From Candidatus Endonucleibacter bathymodioli (GTDB taxonomy: Bacteria > Pseudomonadota > Gammaproteobacteria > Pseudomonadales > Endozoicomonadaceae): a stretch of DNA of 64,000 bases. Positions 55,901-63,743 of this stretch are shown here, in pieces. How positions within the stretch are numbered: position 1 is the stretch's first letter; the number at the start of each line of letters is the position of its first letter. The DNA is taken from contig JASXSV010000008.1 in assembly GCA_030674915.1 (NCBI GenBank), positions 62,001 to 126,000 on the forward strand. The letters are read 5' to 3'. The position numbers and the translations under genes were made by a program. The notes under the pieces are model-generated. The model was not told the DNA's origin and ran no database searches. It saw nothing but the letters and a program-made list of their open reading frames with translations.

Positions 55901-58293
55901 TGATGCAAAAAACTGATGATATATCAGTGATTCCAAACATCATAAAAGCAGCAGGGGTGGCCTCTATTTATCATATGACTTCAAATGATGAGGCTAGGAG
56001 TATAGACCATCGTGAGCTTCTCGAGATGCTGTCCTCTTTAAGTGAGATTGGTTCTAATTCTGATTTTTTATGGACTTTGAAAATTATAGGACAACATGAA
56101 CAAATATCAGCTTCTGCTGATTTTATAAGCAAAGTTTCTTATTTTTTACATAGAAAAAATGAAGGTGTAGTATTTAAAAATATAGATGATTTAGGAAGTG
56201 AGCTAGCTGAAAGAAGAGATTTTCTTGAATGTAAGTTATCTCATTCTTGTGAATGTGGTAATGCAAGAAAAAAGTTTAAACTAGACATGTCTGATATAAG
56301 TGTAACAAGAAATATTGCTAAAAATAAAATAACTAAGCCCGTAGAGAGGGTGGTTAAATTAAAGAATGGAAAGCGTGCTAATAAAGGTGCTAATAAACTA
56401 AATAGTGCACGTCTAATTCGTATGCATGACGTTGTATCTTGTAATAATAGGGATGAAGTTGCATTATCAATATCTAATGCCCATAAGCGATCGAGTGCAG
56501 TTCTTGAAAGTTTTAATCAGGAACAATATAAACGTGCGTTACAGAATGATGTGTGTCCATATATCCGTGGAAAAAGTATTGCGATGTTTAAGGAAAATAT
56601 TAAACATTTTGAGCAATTGGATATGATAATGGATAGTTGCTGTCCTAAGTTGGCGGTAGGACTGCGTGCTATGATATATAATAGCTTATTGTCATTTCTG
56701 CAAGTAATTTCTAAGTGTAAGTTTGGTGATGATTTTGAAGAATTTGATGAGTCTCTAGCAGAAAATATTATGGACTTTTCTTTAAGGGTTTTTAGTGAAG
56801 ATTTTGATGATGTCAAGGCATTAGTATCTGCTAAGGAGTTGGGGGTTAAGATCTGTTGTTTGTCATTGTTGGAACCTATTCTTTACCGTAATATTGATGA
56901 TAATATACAGGTAAAAATGATAACAAGATTGTTTGTTTTCATTGGCACTGTTGTACGAGATCTAGGAACTGATATGCAGGCACTAGGTGTAGGTGATAGA
57001 GAAATATCCAGTACAATAATTTTGATGTTATTAGGTTCTGCAATGAAGGTTGTTGATGACCGTAAATTACACTTGCTGATTATTGATATCATTTGCAACT
57101 CAACAGTTGTGAGTGTAGACGAACATTTACTGGGTGCTGCTTTATTAGGATATTTTATTGGCGTGGAAAATGAGGTTGACTGCGTTCAGAGAGAAAATGA
57201 TTATTTGATGGTGCAAAAATATCTTGAAGATGCCAATAATGAAGGTAAACTCAGTGCCGAGTTTTATACTTGCTGGAAGTTATTTGCTGTATCTCCATAC
57301 AAACATGTAAGGGAAGATAATGAGAAACATAAAGAAGAATGTGCAAATCTTGTGGCGGATGTTCTTATGCGGGAAGAGGAGCTAGCAAAGAATGCAGTGG
57401 GAATGGGGCTAAAACATAATCATAAATGCAAGAAAGAAACTATTTCACGTATTTTGAAACGTAAGATATGTGGTGTTATCAAGCATGATAAAGAGAGTTC
57501 AGGTGAATTATTTGATAGTAAAGATCTAGATAAAAATCTGCCTAAGTTAGATTTAGGAAGAGAAAAAAGCGATGAAGATGAAAATAATAAGAGACTTATG
57601 TTTTTATATGAAAAGATGTTAAATATGAACTTTGAAGAAGCATTTAAAGGATTTTGTGAGTGTGAGGAAAAGGAGAAAATAAAGTCAGATAGTGTTGGCG
57701 GTTTGCATTTGGCAATCATAAATATCTTACAGTTTGAATGCCTTGTAGAGCGTATGAAGCATGAGTGCTCTACTTTTTTATGTTTATCAAAACAGTCTAT
57801 AGTTATTAGGAAATATCTAGAGCATTTTGTAGAAGCAGCAAGTGATGATAACCTTCCAGGGTCTATTTCAGCGAAACAATTAAAATCTGCGTATGCTAAG
57901 ATAGAACCGTTAACTGATGTTCTTAAAGCAGAAGAAGGTATTCTTAATAAAGCAATAGAGTATGCAAATAAGGCTGCAAGTATACTAAGTGAATTTCATG
58001 AAGATGGGAAAGAGGAGCTGGGGTTGTTGCTACTCCAGGAAGAGCAATTAAGAGAGCAAATAGTACAGGCAGGGGAAGTTTATCAAGATATGATATCTAT
58101 CTTACATATCAGGAGGAAAGTTCTTGGAAAAATAAGGAAAAAATCTACAACTGGAAGTGCTGGGGAAAGAGTTGATATAAAGGCAAATAAGGTACTAGAA
58201 TCTTGTAACGAGGCAGTTAAATGTGTAGATAAATTAAGATATAAATTAGCTGAATTTGATAAGCTAAAGCCAAGTGGACATAAATCAAATTAA
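52999..58293 (+). CDS. Giant exported protein, paralog 2
   Basis: About 1,765 residues, collinear with the 24.7-30.0 kb protein over its whole length. Residues below count from the TTG at 52990; the likely start is GTG 52999 after AGAGG. Signal-like MFFMLTLVFCNQAFS; nucleotidyltransferase-like GSAGIRIMSGDSSL...DMDIVV (about 97-117); OTU-like RDDCFCCVVSNAINGN with Cys372 at the same position. Of the two candidate histidines in paralog 1 only the first (IAHSG) is kept; the second is Asn. Sel1-like segment and basic KLKNGKRANK are conserved, as is the C-terminal coiled coil EEQLREQIVQAGEVYQDM. Differences are mainly substitutions, so both copies appear maintained. Function unknown. Confidence 0.7.
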   Translation: MVIYLLNIYNYLANWKNELCHVYKHTYNFLYGMFFMLTLVFCNQAFSVIGVGFDHGGDKTVWDTHYLKELFFDSMMNSYSGWLCNNSVKGGIIGSAGIRIMSGDSSLIDINDMDIVVCGKDKAEDLLKYLNSEIQKSICVITDKNLVYLANTVPHAVWGAQGMSDEMLGRWQITMFDISSNEPLAAVGIVVKDFDGDDVMFSAWDYDFQTDFNFVSKKKVSIPVLTQLGYALLDDNSLKKDIEYFKKTKDNKGKKLGDTMDEVVYLCQNMHKIRNRFSFYEQTKKEKSYDKKLMEKIYEVHSSYDILLNEVNKINEKTQIVNTIHAKAFDFDYALGESLGDKSLLTHVEWQKVLGKDFSVCNVESRDDCFCCVVSNAINGNRIVRERFLSAANRLRCEVVDAETEYVTSELVRSVINNWVKEMICVLLNEKYDKNEMSRFLDLPYGAIDHLMSSEYDKSSNHAKDVISFCGDSVSLLPLALSIGIPFVVFNSKNHASKVAVSSFNPEDAWNEWRDIIEVLVENESLMTLENTMVKDVIFIAHSGKNNYYSCIKKNDIEKRIEPLLIAEEILLDKNILQSGSCQDELYEELDVSSNVMPTMCDSFPWNEKAAKAKNTAVYVELVKKCIGICFCENSEVVGSTLESKEISTEKDINSQPISIVNKEDSGSLGVNIDKIFRDTLLDTAEVVDGMELLVEMTEAISLGVEKVEDICEMKTHLRGKEQECKQKIKYSGNIDEINKVMTVVFDEVSEQCQQDKYMVDNRVVVNLSKCSSVIKQLSNADDLGCPLAPLILGVYRMIYPDGKYLVLNDIVGVIRCFIKAAERGNVQAPACLYWLAKITGSPEAFSLSISLFERFNQSFSDDMLVLNFVLTGNDHLVKECNNLWLPLFLGRWRYQRIGLDAFQLLCETYYSHPELGEDSSGCQMSQNLSDADVISYASHLAFFYLHSGHKESAMQEFSKAAFAYVWLMQKTDDISVIPNIIKAAGVASIYHMTSNDEARSIDHRELLEMLSSLSEIGSNSDFLWTLKIIGQHEQISASADFISKVSYFLHRKNEGVVFKNIDDLGSELAERRDFLECKLSHSCECGNARKKFKLDMSDISVTRNIAKNKITKPVERVVKLKNGKRANKGANKLNSARLIRMHDVVSCNNRDEVALSISNAHKRSSAVLESFNQEQYKRALQNDVCPYIRGKSIAMFKENIKHFEQLDMIMDSCCPKLAVGLRAMIYNSLLSFLQVISKCKFGDDFEEFDESLAENIMDFSLRVFSEDFDDVKALVSAKELGVKICCLSLLEPILYRNIDDNIQVKMITRLFVFIGTVVRDLGTDMQALGVGDREISSTIILMLLGSAMKVVDDRKLHLLIIDIICNSTVVSVDEHLLGAALLGYFIGVENEVDCVQRENDYLMVQKYLEDANNEGKLSAEFYTCWKLFAVSPYKHVREDNEKHKEECANLVADVLMREEELAKNAVGMGLKHNHKCKKETISRILKRKICGVIKHDKESSGELFDSKDLDKNLPKLDLGREKSDEDENNKRLMFLYEKMLNMNFEEAFKGFCECEEKEKIKSDSVGGLHLAIINILQFECLVERMKHECSTFLCLSKQSIVIRKYLEHFVEAASDDNLPGSISAKQLKSAYAKIEPLTDVLKAEEGILNKAIEYANKAASILSEFHEDGKEELGLLLLQEEQLREQIVQAGEVYQDMISILHIRRKVLGKIRKKSTTGSAGERVDIKANKVLESCNEAVKCVDKLRYKLAEFDKLKPSGHKSN

Positions 58294-58646
58294 GTATGAT
58301 CGGCTACTGGATTCACTGTTTCTCAAATCCTGAGCAATAGATGGTGTAGACCACCTTTCGATGCCTGCAATGCCGCCTTAATGGGGCTATACTTTCGGGC
58401 ATTACGCGCTTTCTTATGGCGTGAATATGAGTCTGTTTTTTGCTGTGTGGTGAGGATTATTTTGGCATGAGCGGATGGTGCAGAAAAACAGCTTCAAATT
58501 CAAGCACCCTAAATGGTTACGGGTATAAGAGTCAAAAGAATCTTATTTATAAAGAAGAGTATGTCGTCCGGTCATATGTAGATTGTTCGTAGGTCAATGG
58601 GGCAAGGCCCCTTAGCTGAATGCAGACAAGAGTTAGGGTAAGTAAA
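58294..58646. other. Gap of 350 bp
   Basis: The first ~12 bases after the stop (AAGTATGATCG) match the first giant gene's downstream flank, then similarity ends. No gene seen. Confidence 0.4.
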
Positions 58647-59624
58647 TCATACTGTTTCTTCTGTTTCGGTAGAGCTAGTTACTGCTACTTTTTCTTGGTA
58701 TTCATCTTTGTGGGTTGCTGTTTTTTCGCCGCCCATAGCACTAGTTATTTCCTGAATTAGCTTGCGCAAAGTTAGAGACATAACTGAAAAGTCTGCATCA
58801 AACTGCTCAGCGGCACTGCTTGCATTAACTTCATCCAGTTCACTCTGAATCACGTCGGTATACTTCAGCTTGCGTACTACCATATCATCACCTAGTACGA
58901 AAGTTAGAGTATCATTCCAGCACAGTGCTAGTTTGCTTACTTGTTTACCCATATGCAGATGGACACTGATTTCTTCTGATACTAGCTCCTGCTTGCTGGC
59001 CTTGATCTGCCCTCCGTCATCACGGGGTTCACGTAGTTCGCACTCATCACCGAGAGAAAACGATGTTGGTAATGGTGTTTTCTGAGATAGCCATTGAGTC
59101 ATAGAATGCGACGGATTATTTTTCATAGGAGGGCTAATAATTGGTAGGCTACCAATATTTTCTCGTAGATAGCTAGTGAGTTCTTCAGCTTTATTAAAAG
59201 AGGATGAGTCAATTACCATCCAGGATTCTTTAATATCAATATAAGCATTTATACGCTGTTGGCGTGTAAAGGCTCTGGGGAGTAGCTCCATTACAATGTC
59301 GTCTTTTAGGAGCTTTTTTTCTTTACTAAGCATTTTGCGGTCTTGTTCCTGTTCGATGCTTTCAATTTTATCTTCCATAGCATCTCGGATAACACTATTG
59401 GGCAATATTTTCTCTTCTTTGCGAGCAGTTATCATTATGAAATTATTACTGCAGTGGGTTAGCATGTCACCGTGGCGACCAAGAGGTGATACCCAGCCAT
59501 AGGTGCTCAGGTCTTGACTGCCACAAGGTCTAAAACGTTTTTTTTGTAGCTGTTTTTCAAACTCATTTTGGTTGAGTTTAAGAGGGGTGGTAAGGCGATA
59601 AAAAATAAGATTTTTAAACCACAT
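58647..59624 (-). CDS. rdgC: Recombination-associated protein RdgC
   Basis: Ring-shaped DNA-binding protein that limits RecA activity; nucleoid associated. Family pattern clear: MWFKNLIFYRLT at the N-terminus, RPCGSQDLSTYGWVSPLG, LTHCSNNFIMITARKEEKIL, QRINAYIDIKESWMVIDSSS, FSLGDECELREP and LALCWNDTLTFVLGDDMVVR. 325 residues, slightly longer than E. coli RdgC because of an acidic tail. AGGTAACTCTC precedes the ATG. It marks the return to conserved chromosome genes after the island. Confidence 0.93.
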   Translation of the reverse strand: MWFKNLIFYRLTTPLKLNQNEFEKQLQKKRFRPCGSQDLSTYGWVSPLGRHGDMLTHCSNNFIMITARKEEKILPNSVIRDAMEDKIESIEQEQDRKMLSKEKKLLKDDIVMELLPRAFTRQQRINAYIDIKESWMVIDSSSFNKAEELTSYLRENIGSLPIISPPMKNNPSHSMTQWLSQKTPLPTSFSLGDECELREPRDDGGQIKASKQELVSEEISVHLHMGKQVSKLALCWNDTLTFVLGDDMVVRKLKYTDVIQSELDEVNASSAAEQFDADFSVMSLTLRKLIQEITSAMGGEKTATHKDEYQEKVAVTSSTETEETV

Positions 59625-59895
59625 GAGAGTTACCTGTTTGTTTTAACATATGTATGGTACCAATTCGCTAAGGAGCATTGTTTTTACAGTTAGCGTAATT
59701 CAAATTAATATCAATGTCATTAAGCAGAGGTCTTGTCCTCATTAACTCTACCAAGCACGGAAATGTCGTCCATTAGCTGCTGAATATTAATAGATTTAGC
59801 GTTTTCAATGATTATTTTAAATAATTCATGGGCCTAGCGTGGCACATGGTGCCGAGCTTTGAGGTGAAGAGCATTTTGCTCATTTGATTGACGAG

Positions 59896-60024
59896 TATAC
59901 ACCCATTTCCCTTGAATGTGTGAAGTTGTTGACGGATCTTACTAATCGTAATCACCTACTGCTCGTAGACTCATGAGGCTTTGCTCGTTTGTTACCTACT
60001 CTCATCTTCAATAGTAACTGCATA
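59896..60024 (-). repeat. Dispersed ~125-bp repeat, full copy
   Basis: TATACACCCATTTCCCTTG and AATGTGTGAAGTTGTTGACG at the left, CACCTACTGCTCGTAG inside, CTACTCTCATCTTCAATAG at the right. First copy after the island. Confidence 0.75.
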
Positions 60025-60039
60025 GATGACGCAGCTGAG

Positions 60040-60615
60040 TCTTCTTGATTGGTTTTAGAGTCTACGTAGCATCGTCTGCACCAGTGTTATTTCAGCATAT
60101 AAGAGTGACATTGGACGGATTCTTATTTTGGCCCTTTAGGTTGATATAGGCTATGTTTTTGGCCTTATTTTTAACTAGAGCCGTCAAAATAAATTTTGAG
60201 ATGCATTAGGTCAGTGTCATAAGATACCCATCTTGGCCGTGAGCGGTATCCACTTCCCAATGGCCTAACTCTTCTTTCAGAGCTGCATAGTCAGAGAGCT
60301 CATCATATATCCACGATGTTAGAAATTAAGATGGCTCCAGCCGCAGTACTCTTACGCTGTGATAACGTTTTCCTTTACGCGGGAGAAGCTAGCGCATAGT
60401 TTTTTTGATTAGATGATAAATGGTCTGGTAACCAATCGGTCCATTAAAAGATACCAGTCTCATGCGCCATGCAATTTGCTCCGTTGTACAGCTTAAGCAC
60501 AGCTGAGACTTTACCAGTAGACTCATGGCATCAGTTTTTTCATGAAACTTGGTTGCCGTCTTACGGCGCTGCAAACTATTGCGATGAGTTGTCTTAGTAT
60601 ATAAGCCCAAGGAAG
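60040..60615 (-). mobile_element. IS30-type transposase remnant
   Basis: Broken frames on the minus strand read EQIAWRMRLVSF, YQTIYHLIKKTMR, KGKRYH and then EELGHWEVDTAHGQDGYL and ISKFILTALVKNKA: linker and first catalytic region of an IS30-type transposase. Closest to the plus-strand remnant at 23.7 kb. Confidence 0.65.
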
Positions 60616-60661
60616 GTAACGCCTCAGATCCAGGTAGGACGTATTGTTGGAACGGTGCATA

Positions 60662-60794
60662 TATACCTGTTCTCCTTGACGATGGATGTGCGGTTGTTGG
60701 TGGCTCTCATGCACCTCACAGTCAGCTACTATTACTTGGCTTATAAGCTGAGCTAGTTTGTCTTCTACTAACACCTTCTATGGTAACTGGTATA
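60662..60794 (-). repeat. Dispersed ~125-bp repeat, full copy
   Basis: TATACCTGTTCTCCTTGACG at the left, GATGTGCGGTTGTTGG and TAAGCTGAGCTAGTTTG inside, CACCTTCTATGGTAACTGG plus TATA at the right. Confidence 0.7.
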
Positions 60795-61080
60795 AATACT
60801 AAATATGCGCTACAACAATACTAGTTTTCAGGGGGATTAAATATGGTATAGTTCAACTATCGTTAGCTGGTTGTAATGGCTTTCCATGTGTTCATAGTTT
60901 AAGAGTTACAGCTTACGAGCAGCTGATTCTCAAATATATCGAAGTTTGTCGATTATTGTGTAAATCTAGGGAGTGCATAAAATACAGCGTATTTCATTGA
61001 ATAACATTGCTGGAACATAAAAAGTCTCAAGAAAAAATATATAAAAAAATGTATTGTGTGTAAATATACTAAAATGATAT
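60795..61080. other. AT-rich gap before the RING gene
   Basis: No gene seen; the end holds the leader of the RING gene. Confidence 0.4.
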
Positions 61081-61116
61081 CGGACAAGTAAGGAATAACC
61101 AAAATTGGAGTATATG
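61081..61116 (+). promoter_or_regulatory. Shared leader motif upstream of the RING gene
   Basis: CGGACAAGTAAGGAATA, then AAAATTGGAGTATA with GGAG as ribosome binding site, nine bases before the ATG. The zinc-finger gene has nearly the same arrangement. Confidence 0.45.
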
Positions 61117-61120
61117 TACC

Positions 61121-63190
61121 ATGAGAAGTGTCTTGTTATTTGCAATGTTTTTCTCTTTTCTGATTATTTATTTTCCCCAGCGAGGAGTGGCGATGCTTGA
61201 TTCAGTAGATCAAACGATATCAGTCAACTGGATTATTACTGATAATAGTATTGTTAAAATGATAGTGCCAATAACTCTGTGCAATAAAAGTGGTACTGAT
61301 ATGTTAGTTAATATAAATGGGGCAGAGTTATCTGCCAATGCCATTAATGATCTTTTTTATTTTATATGTATATATGGTGAAGATAAAAATAATACTGAGT
61401 TAAATAAGACAATTGATGTAATTAATAATGATGATAAATGTCCGGTAATAGTGAATAGAATTGAGAATGGAAAAGGATTCAACTTTGTTGCTATTAAACA
61501 ATCTGAGAAAGAGTGCTTAGACTTGTTTCCTCTGAGATTTGAGCTAGGGGAAAACTTTTCCTTTATGCAAAAAAAATTAACGTTGGATGAGTCTTTTTCC
61601 TTAAGTGCTCTGGAAGTAAATAGCATGGATAGTCAGAGATACAAAGCTTTATTTGATGTAAATCATTGTTCAAGAGACCTATTAGAAAAATCTAAGTTAC
61701 TGTTATCAGAAAATAATATCGATACATGTTTTGTATTGTATATTCCATGCAGCTTGAAATATACTACTGATCATGACGATGTGTGCTCTTCCTATGCAGC
61801 ATTTTTATTTGCACATAAAAATAATGATTTGATGGGGGCTTTCTGCGGATTAAGTGTATTAGGTAGTTGTGATGATATTAAGGACTACAGAATGGTAGCG
61901 AAAGATGATAATGATGTGCTATATAGTAGAAAAATATCTGGCACTACTATAGAGGTATTGAAAAACGGTTATTATCTCATAAAATGTGGTGGTGCATGTA
62001 ATATAGAACTCACTGATAACAGTTCTCTTAATGGAGCGTGTTGGGATTATATGTATAATCACGTTCGTAAAAAAGAGTGTAAAACCTGTTTTATTGATCA
62101 TGCTTTAGATAAGCCATATGCTTACTTAGTTTATATGAATCTGGGTTTGGTGTTTGGTGCTGAAGATATACATGATTTCAAGATAATACTTGAGACCCCA
62201 CTAGGAAGTGATGAGATGGGGAAAGTAACCGGATGTGATTTACCTAAAATAGAATTGGCGAAAGATAATGTCCTGCAATATATAACGAGAGAGCAGCAAA
62301 AAGTTTTGGAGAAGACAAAAGCTATGGTGGAGCGATCAGCCGAGGAGAAAAGACATCCTGATGTTGATGCCAGCAGAAAAATCATGGTGAGCAGTACATT
62401 AAAACATACAGATTACAATGATTATGCAGTTAGGTTTGGAAGTTTGAGTGCCTTGACTAAGAATAATATTCAGGATGTGGAAATTATGGTTGGTGATAAT
62501 GGAGAAAGTACAATAAATATAAAGGAAGAGGGGCAGATAATTGATGTAATGGCACAAGGATTAGCACAAGTAGCAGAGGTAGCACAAATCGCAAAATCAG
62601 CACAATTAGTGCCATTAGTGCCATTAGTGCCATTAGTGCCATTAGTGCCATTAGTGCCATTAGGTGAATTAGGGCAAGTAAGGCAAATAGAAATACATAA
62701 ACGATTAAGTCAATTAGGACAATTAAGTCCATTAGGACAAGCAAAATTAGATAAATTAGATAAATTAGCACAAGCAAGGCAGAGCACCGCCGAAGGCGAT
62801 ATAGCCAGCACGATTGGAGCTTCGTCATTAGTCGATGTATTGGGGGCTAGTAATGCTGGTGGTGATAATGAGGGAAATACAGTAAATATAAAGGGAGAGA
62901 GGCAGGAAAGGTCTAGATTAGAACGGCTAGAGCAAGCACGGAAGAACTACTCAGCAGTAGACATGAATAAAATGCTGCAAGAAAATAAGAGGTTACAAGA
63001 AGACCTGTTATGTGTGATGTGCCATAAGAATAATCGGAGTATAGTATTTAGTCCATGTGGCCACAGGCTTATCTGTCACTCATGCAGCGAGGAAAAATTC
63101 AACTGGAAAAAGAAAATATTCCACTTTAAAAAGAAAAAATGTCCTTCTTGCAAAACTAAAATAAAGAATCTAGTTAAGTCCTATATATAG
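61121..63190 (+). CDS. Exported protein with C-terminal IAP-like RING finger
   Basis: 689 residues. Signal peptide (MRSVLLFAMFFSFLIIYFPQ); residues 1-277 align collinearly with the zinc-finger protein at 34.5-36.1 kb (DTCFVLYIPCS at 201; LYSRKISGTT at 268). A helical middle contains a six-fold Leu-Val-Pro repeat (about 496-513) and Leu/Gln-rich heptads. Residues 631-677 form a C3HC4 RING: LLCVMC, FSPCGHRLICHSC and KKCPSC, ending LVKSYI. The CGH, the spacing before it and the short hydrophobic tail resemble RINGs of inhibitor-of-apoptosis E3 ligases; a 15-residue basic insert lies before the last CxxC. No BIR domain is seen. E3 activity is inferred. Confidence 0.85.
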   Translation: MRSVLLFAMFFSFLIIYFPQRGVAMLDSVDQTISVNWIITDNSIVKMIVPITLCNKSGTDMLVNINGAELSANAINDLFYFICIYGEDKNNTELNKTIDVINNDDKCPVIVNRIENGKGFNFVAIKQSEKECLDLFPLRFELGENFSFMQKKLTLDESFSLSALEVNSMDSQRYKALFDVNHCSRDLLEKSKLLLSENNIDTCFVLYIPCSLKYTTDHDDVCSSYAAFLFAHKNNDLMGAFCGLSVLGSCDDIKDYRMVAKDDNDVLYSRKISGTTIEVLKNGYYLIKCGGACNIELTDNSSLNGACWDYMYNHVRKKECKTCFIDHALDKPYAYLVYMNLGLVFGAEDIHDFKIILETPLGSDEMGKVTGCDLPKIELAKDNVLQYITREQQKVLEKTKAMVERSAEEKRHPDVDASRKIMVSSTLKHTDYNDYAVRFGSLSALTKNNIQDVEIMVGDNGESTINIKEEGQIIDVMAQGLAQVAEVAQIAKSAQLVPLVPLVPLVPLVPLVPLGELGQVRQIEIHKRLSQLGQLSPLGQAKLDKLDKLAQARQSTAEGDIASTIGASSLVDVLGASNAGGDNEGNTVNIKGERQERSRLERLEQARKNYSAVDMNKMLQENKRLQEDLLCVMCHKNNRSIVFSPCGHRLICHSCSEEKFNWKKKIFHFKKKKCPSCKTKIKNLVKSYI
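62605..62658 (+). repeat. Six 9-bp tandem repeats inside the RING gene
   Basis: ATTAGTGCC six times without change, encoding a Leu-Val-Pro run in frame. Copy number could change without a frameshift. Confidence 0.9.
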
Positions 63191-63211
63191 CAGGCATATG
63201 CTTTTTATTGG

Positions 63212-63420
63212 GGGACTGTAACTAAATCTGTGTAACTGCTTATCATTAATGCCAGTAATGGCTAAGGATAAGCAGAGAATAATTTGAATCCTTCGTCCGC
63301 GAGGCCGCTAAAACCATTAAGGCCGAGAGCGATCCCAATGACTTTCGGCAGATGCCACCAAAGTGATTGTTGAAGAGATACTCAATGCCTGACTGAATGA
63401 TCATCTGGGATCAAATTGCT
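63212..63420 (+). mobile_element. IS256-family remnant C
   Basis: Outer end GACTGTAACTAAATCTG, TAACTGCTTATCATTAATG and ATGGCTAAGGATAAGCAG, then ESFVREAAKTIKAESDPNDF, RQM and, after a frameshift, TKVIVEEILNA and LNDHLG. This is the N-terminus of an IS256 mutator-type transposase with stops and a frameshift. Begins 21 bases after the RING gene. Confidence 0.75.
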
Positions 63421-63542
63421 AGTTTGTGTCAAAGGATCAATAAAATCAGGGATGTGCAAAAATAATTCATTTTTGGTGAATCAAACAGGTAGAAGACAGT
63501 CGACTTGTATTGTGTCGTGCTGTATTATATGGTGTTTAGTGT

Positions 63543-63675
63543 ATATATCAACCCAATGCTTTAGAAATGTGAGGTTGTTGATTGCTATGGTTTATCTTTG
63601 TCACTGACTCGCAGGCTCATTTGGTGTAGCTAGTTTGCTGTTTATTTACGCCCTGAATGGTGATGGATATGTATG
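63543..63675 (-). repeat. Dispersed ~125-bp repeat, diverged copy
   Basis: TATATCAACCCAATGC, AATGTGAGGTTGTTGATTGC, TAGCTAGTTTGCTG and CCTGAATGGTGATGGATA follow the consensus in reverse orientation. Confidence 0.6.
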
Positions 63676-63743
63676 CCCATGGAATTTCAATATTTCTTGG
63701 GAGTGAGTGGCAGAATAAGAAAAATGATTAGAAGGTGGTTTAA

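Noticed and set aside
60523..60774. 83-codon minus-strand frame upstream of the IS30 remnant
   Set aside because: It runs through the dispersed repeat copy at 60662-60794 and shows no protein similarity.
62484..62828. 114-codon minus-strand frame rich in Leu, Met and Ala
   Set aside because: It is the complement of the 9-bp tandem repeats in the RING gene; looks membrane-like only because of the repeat.
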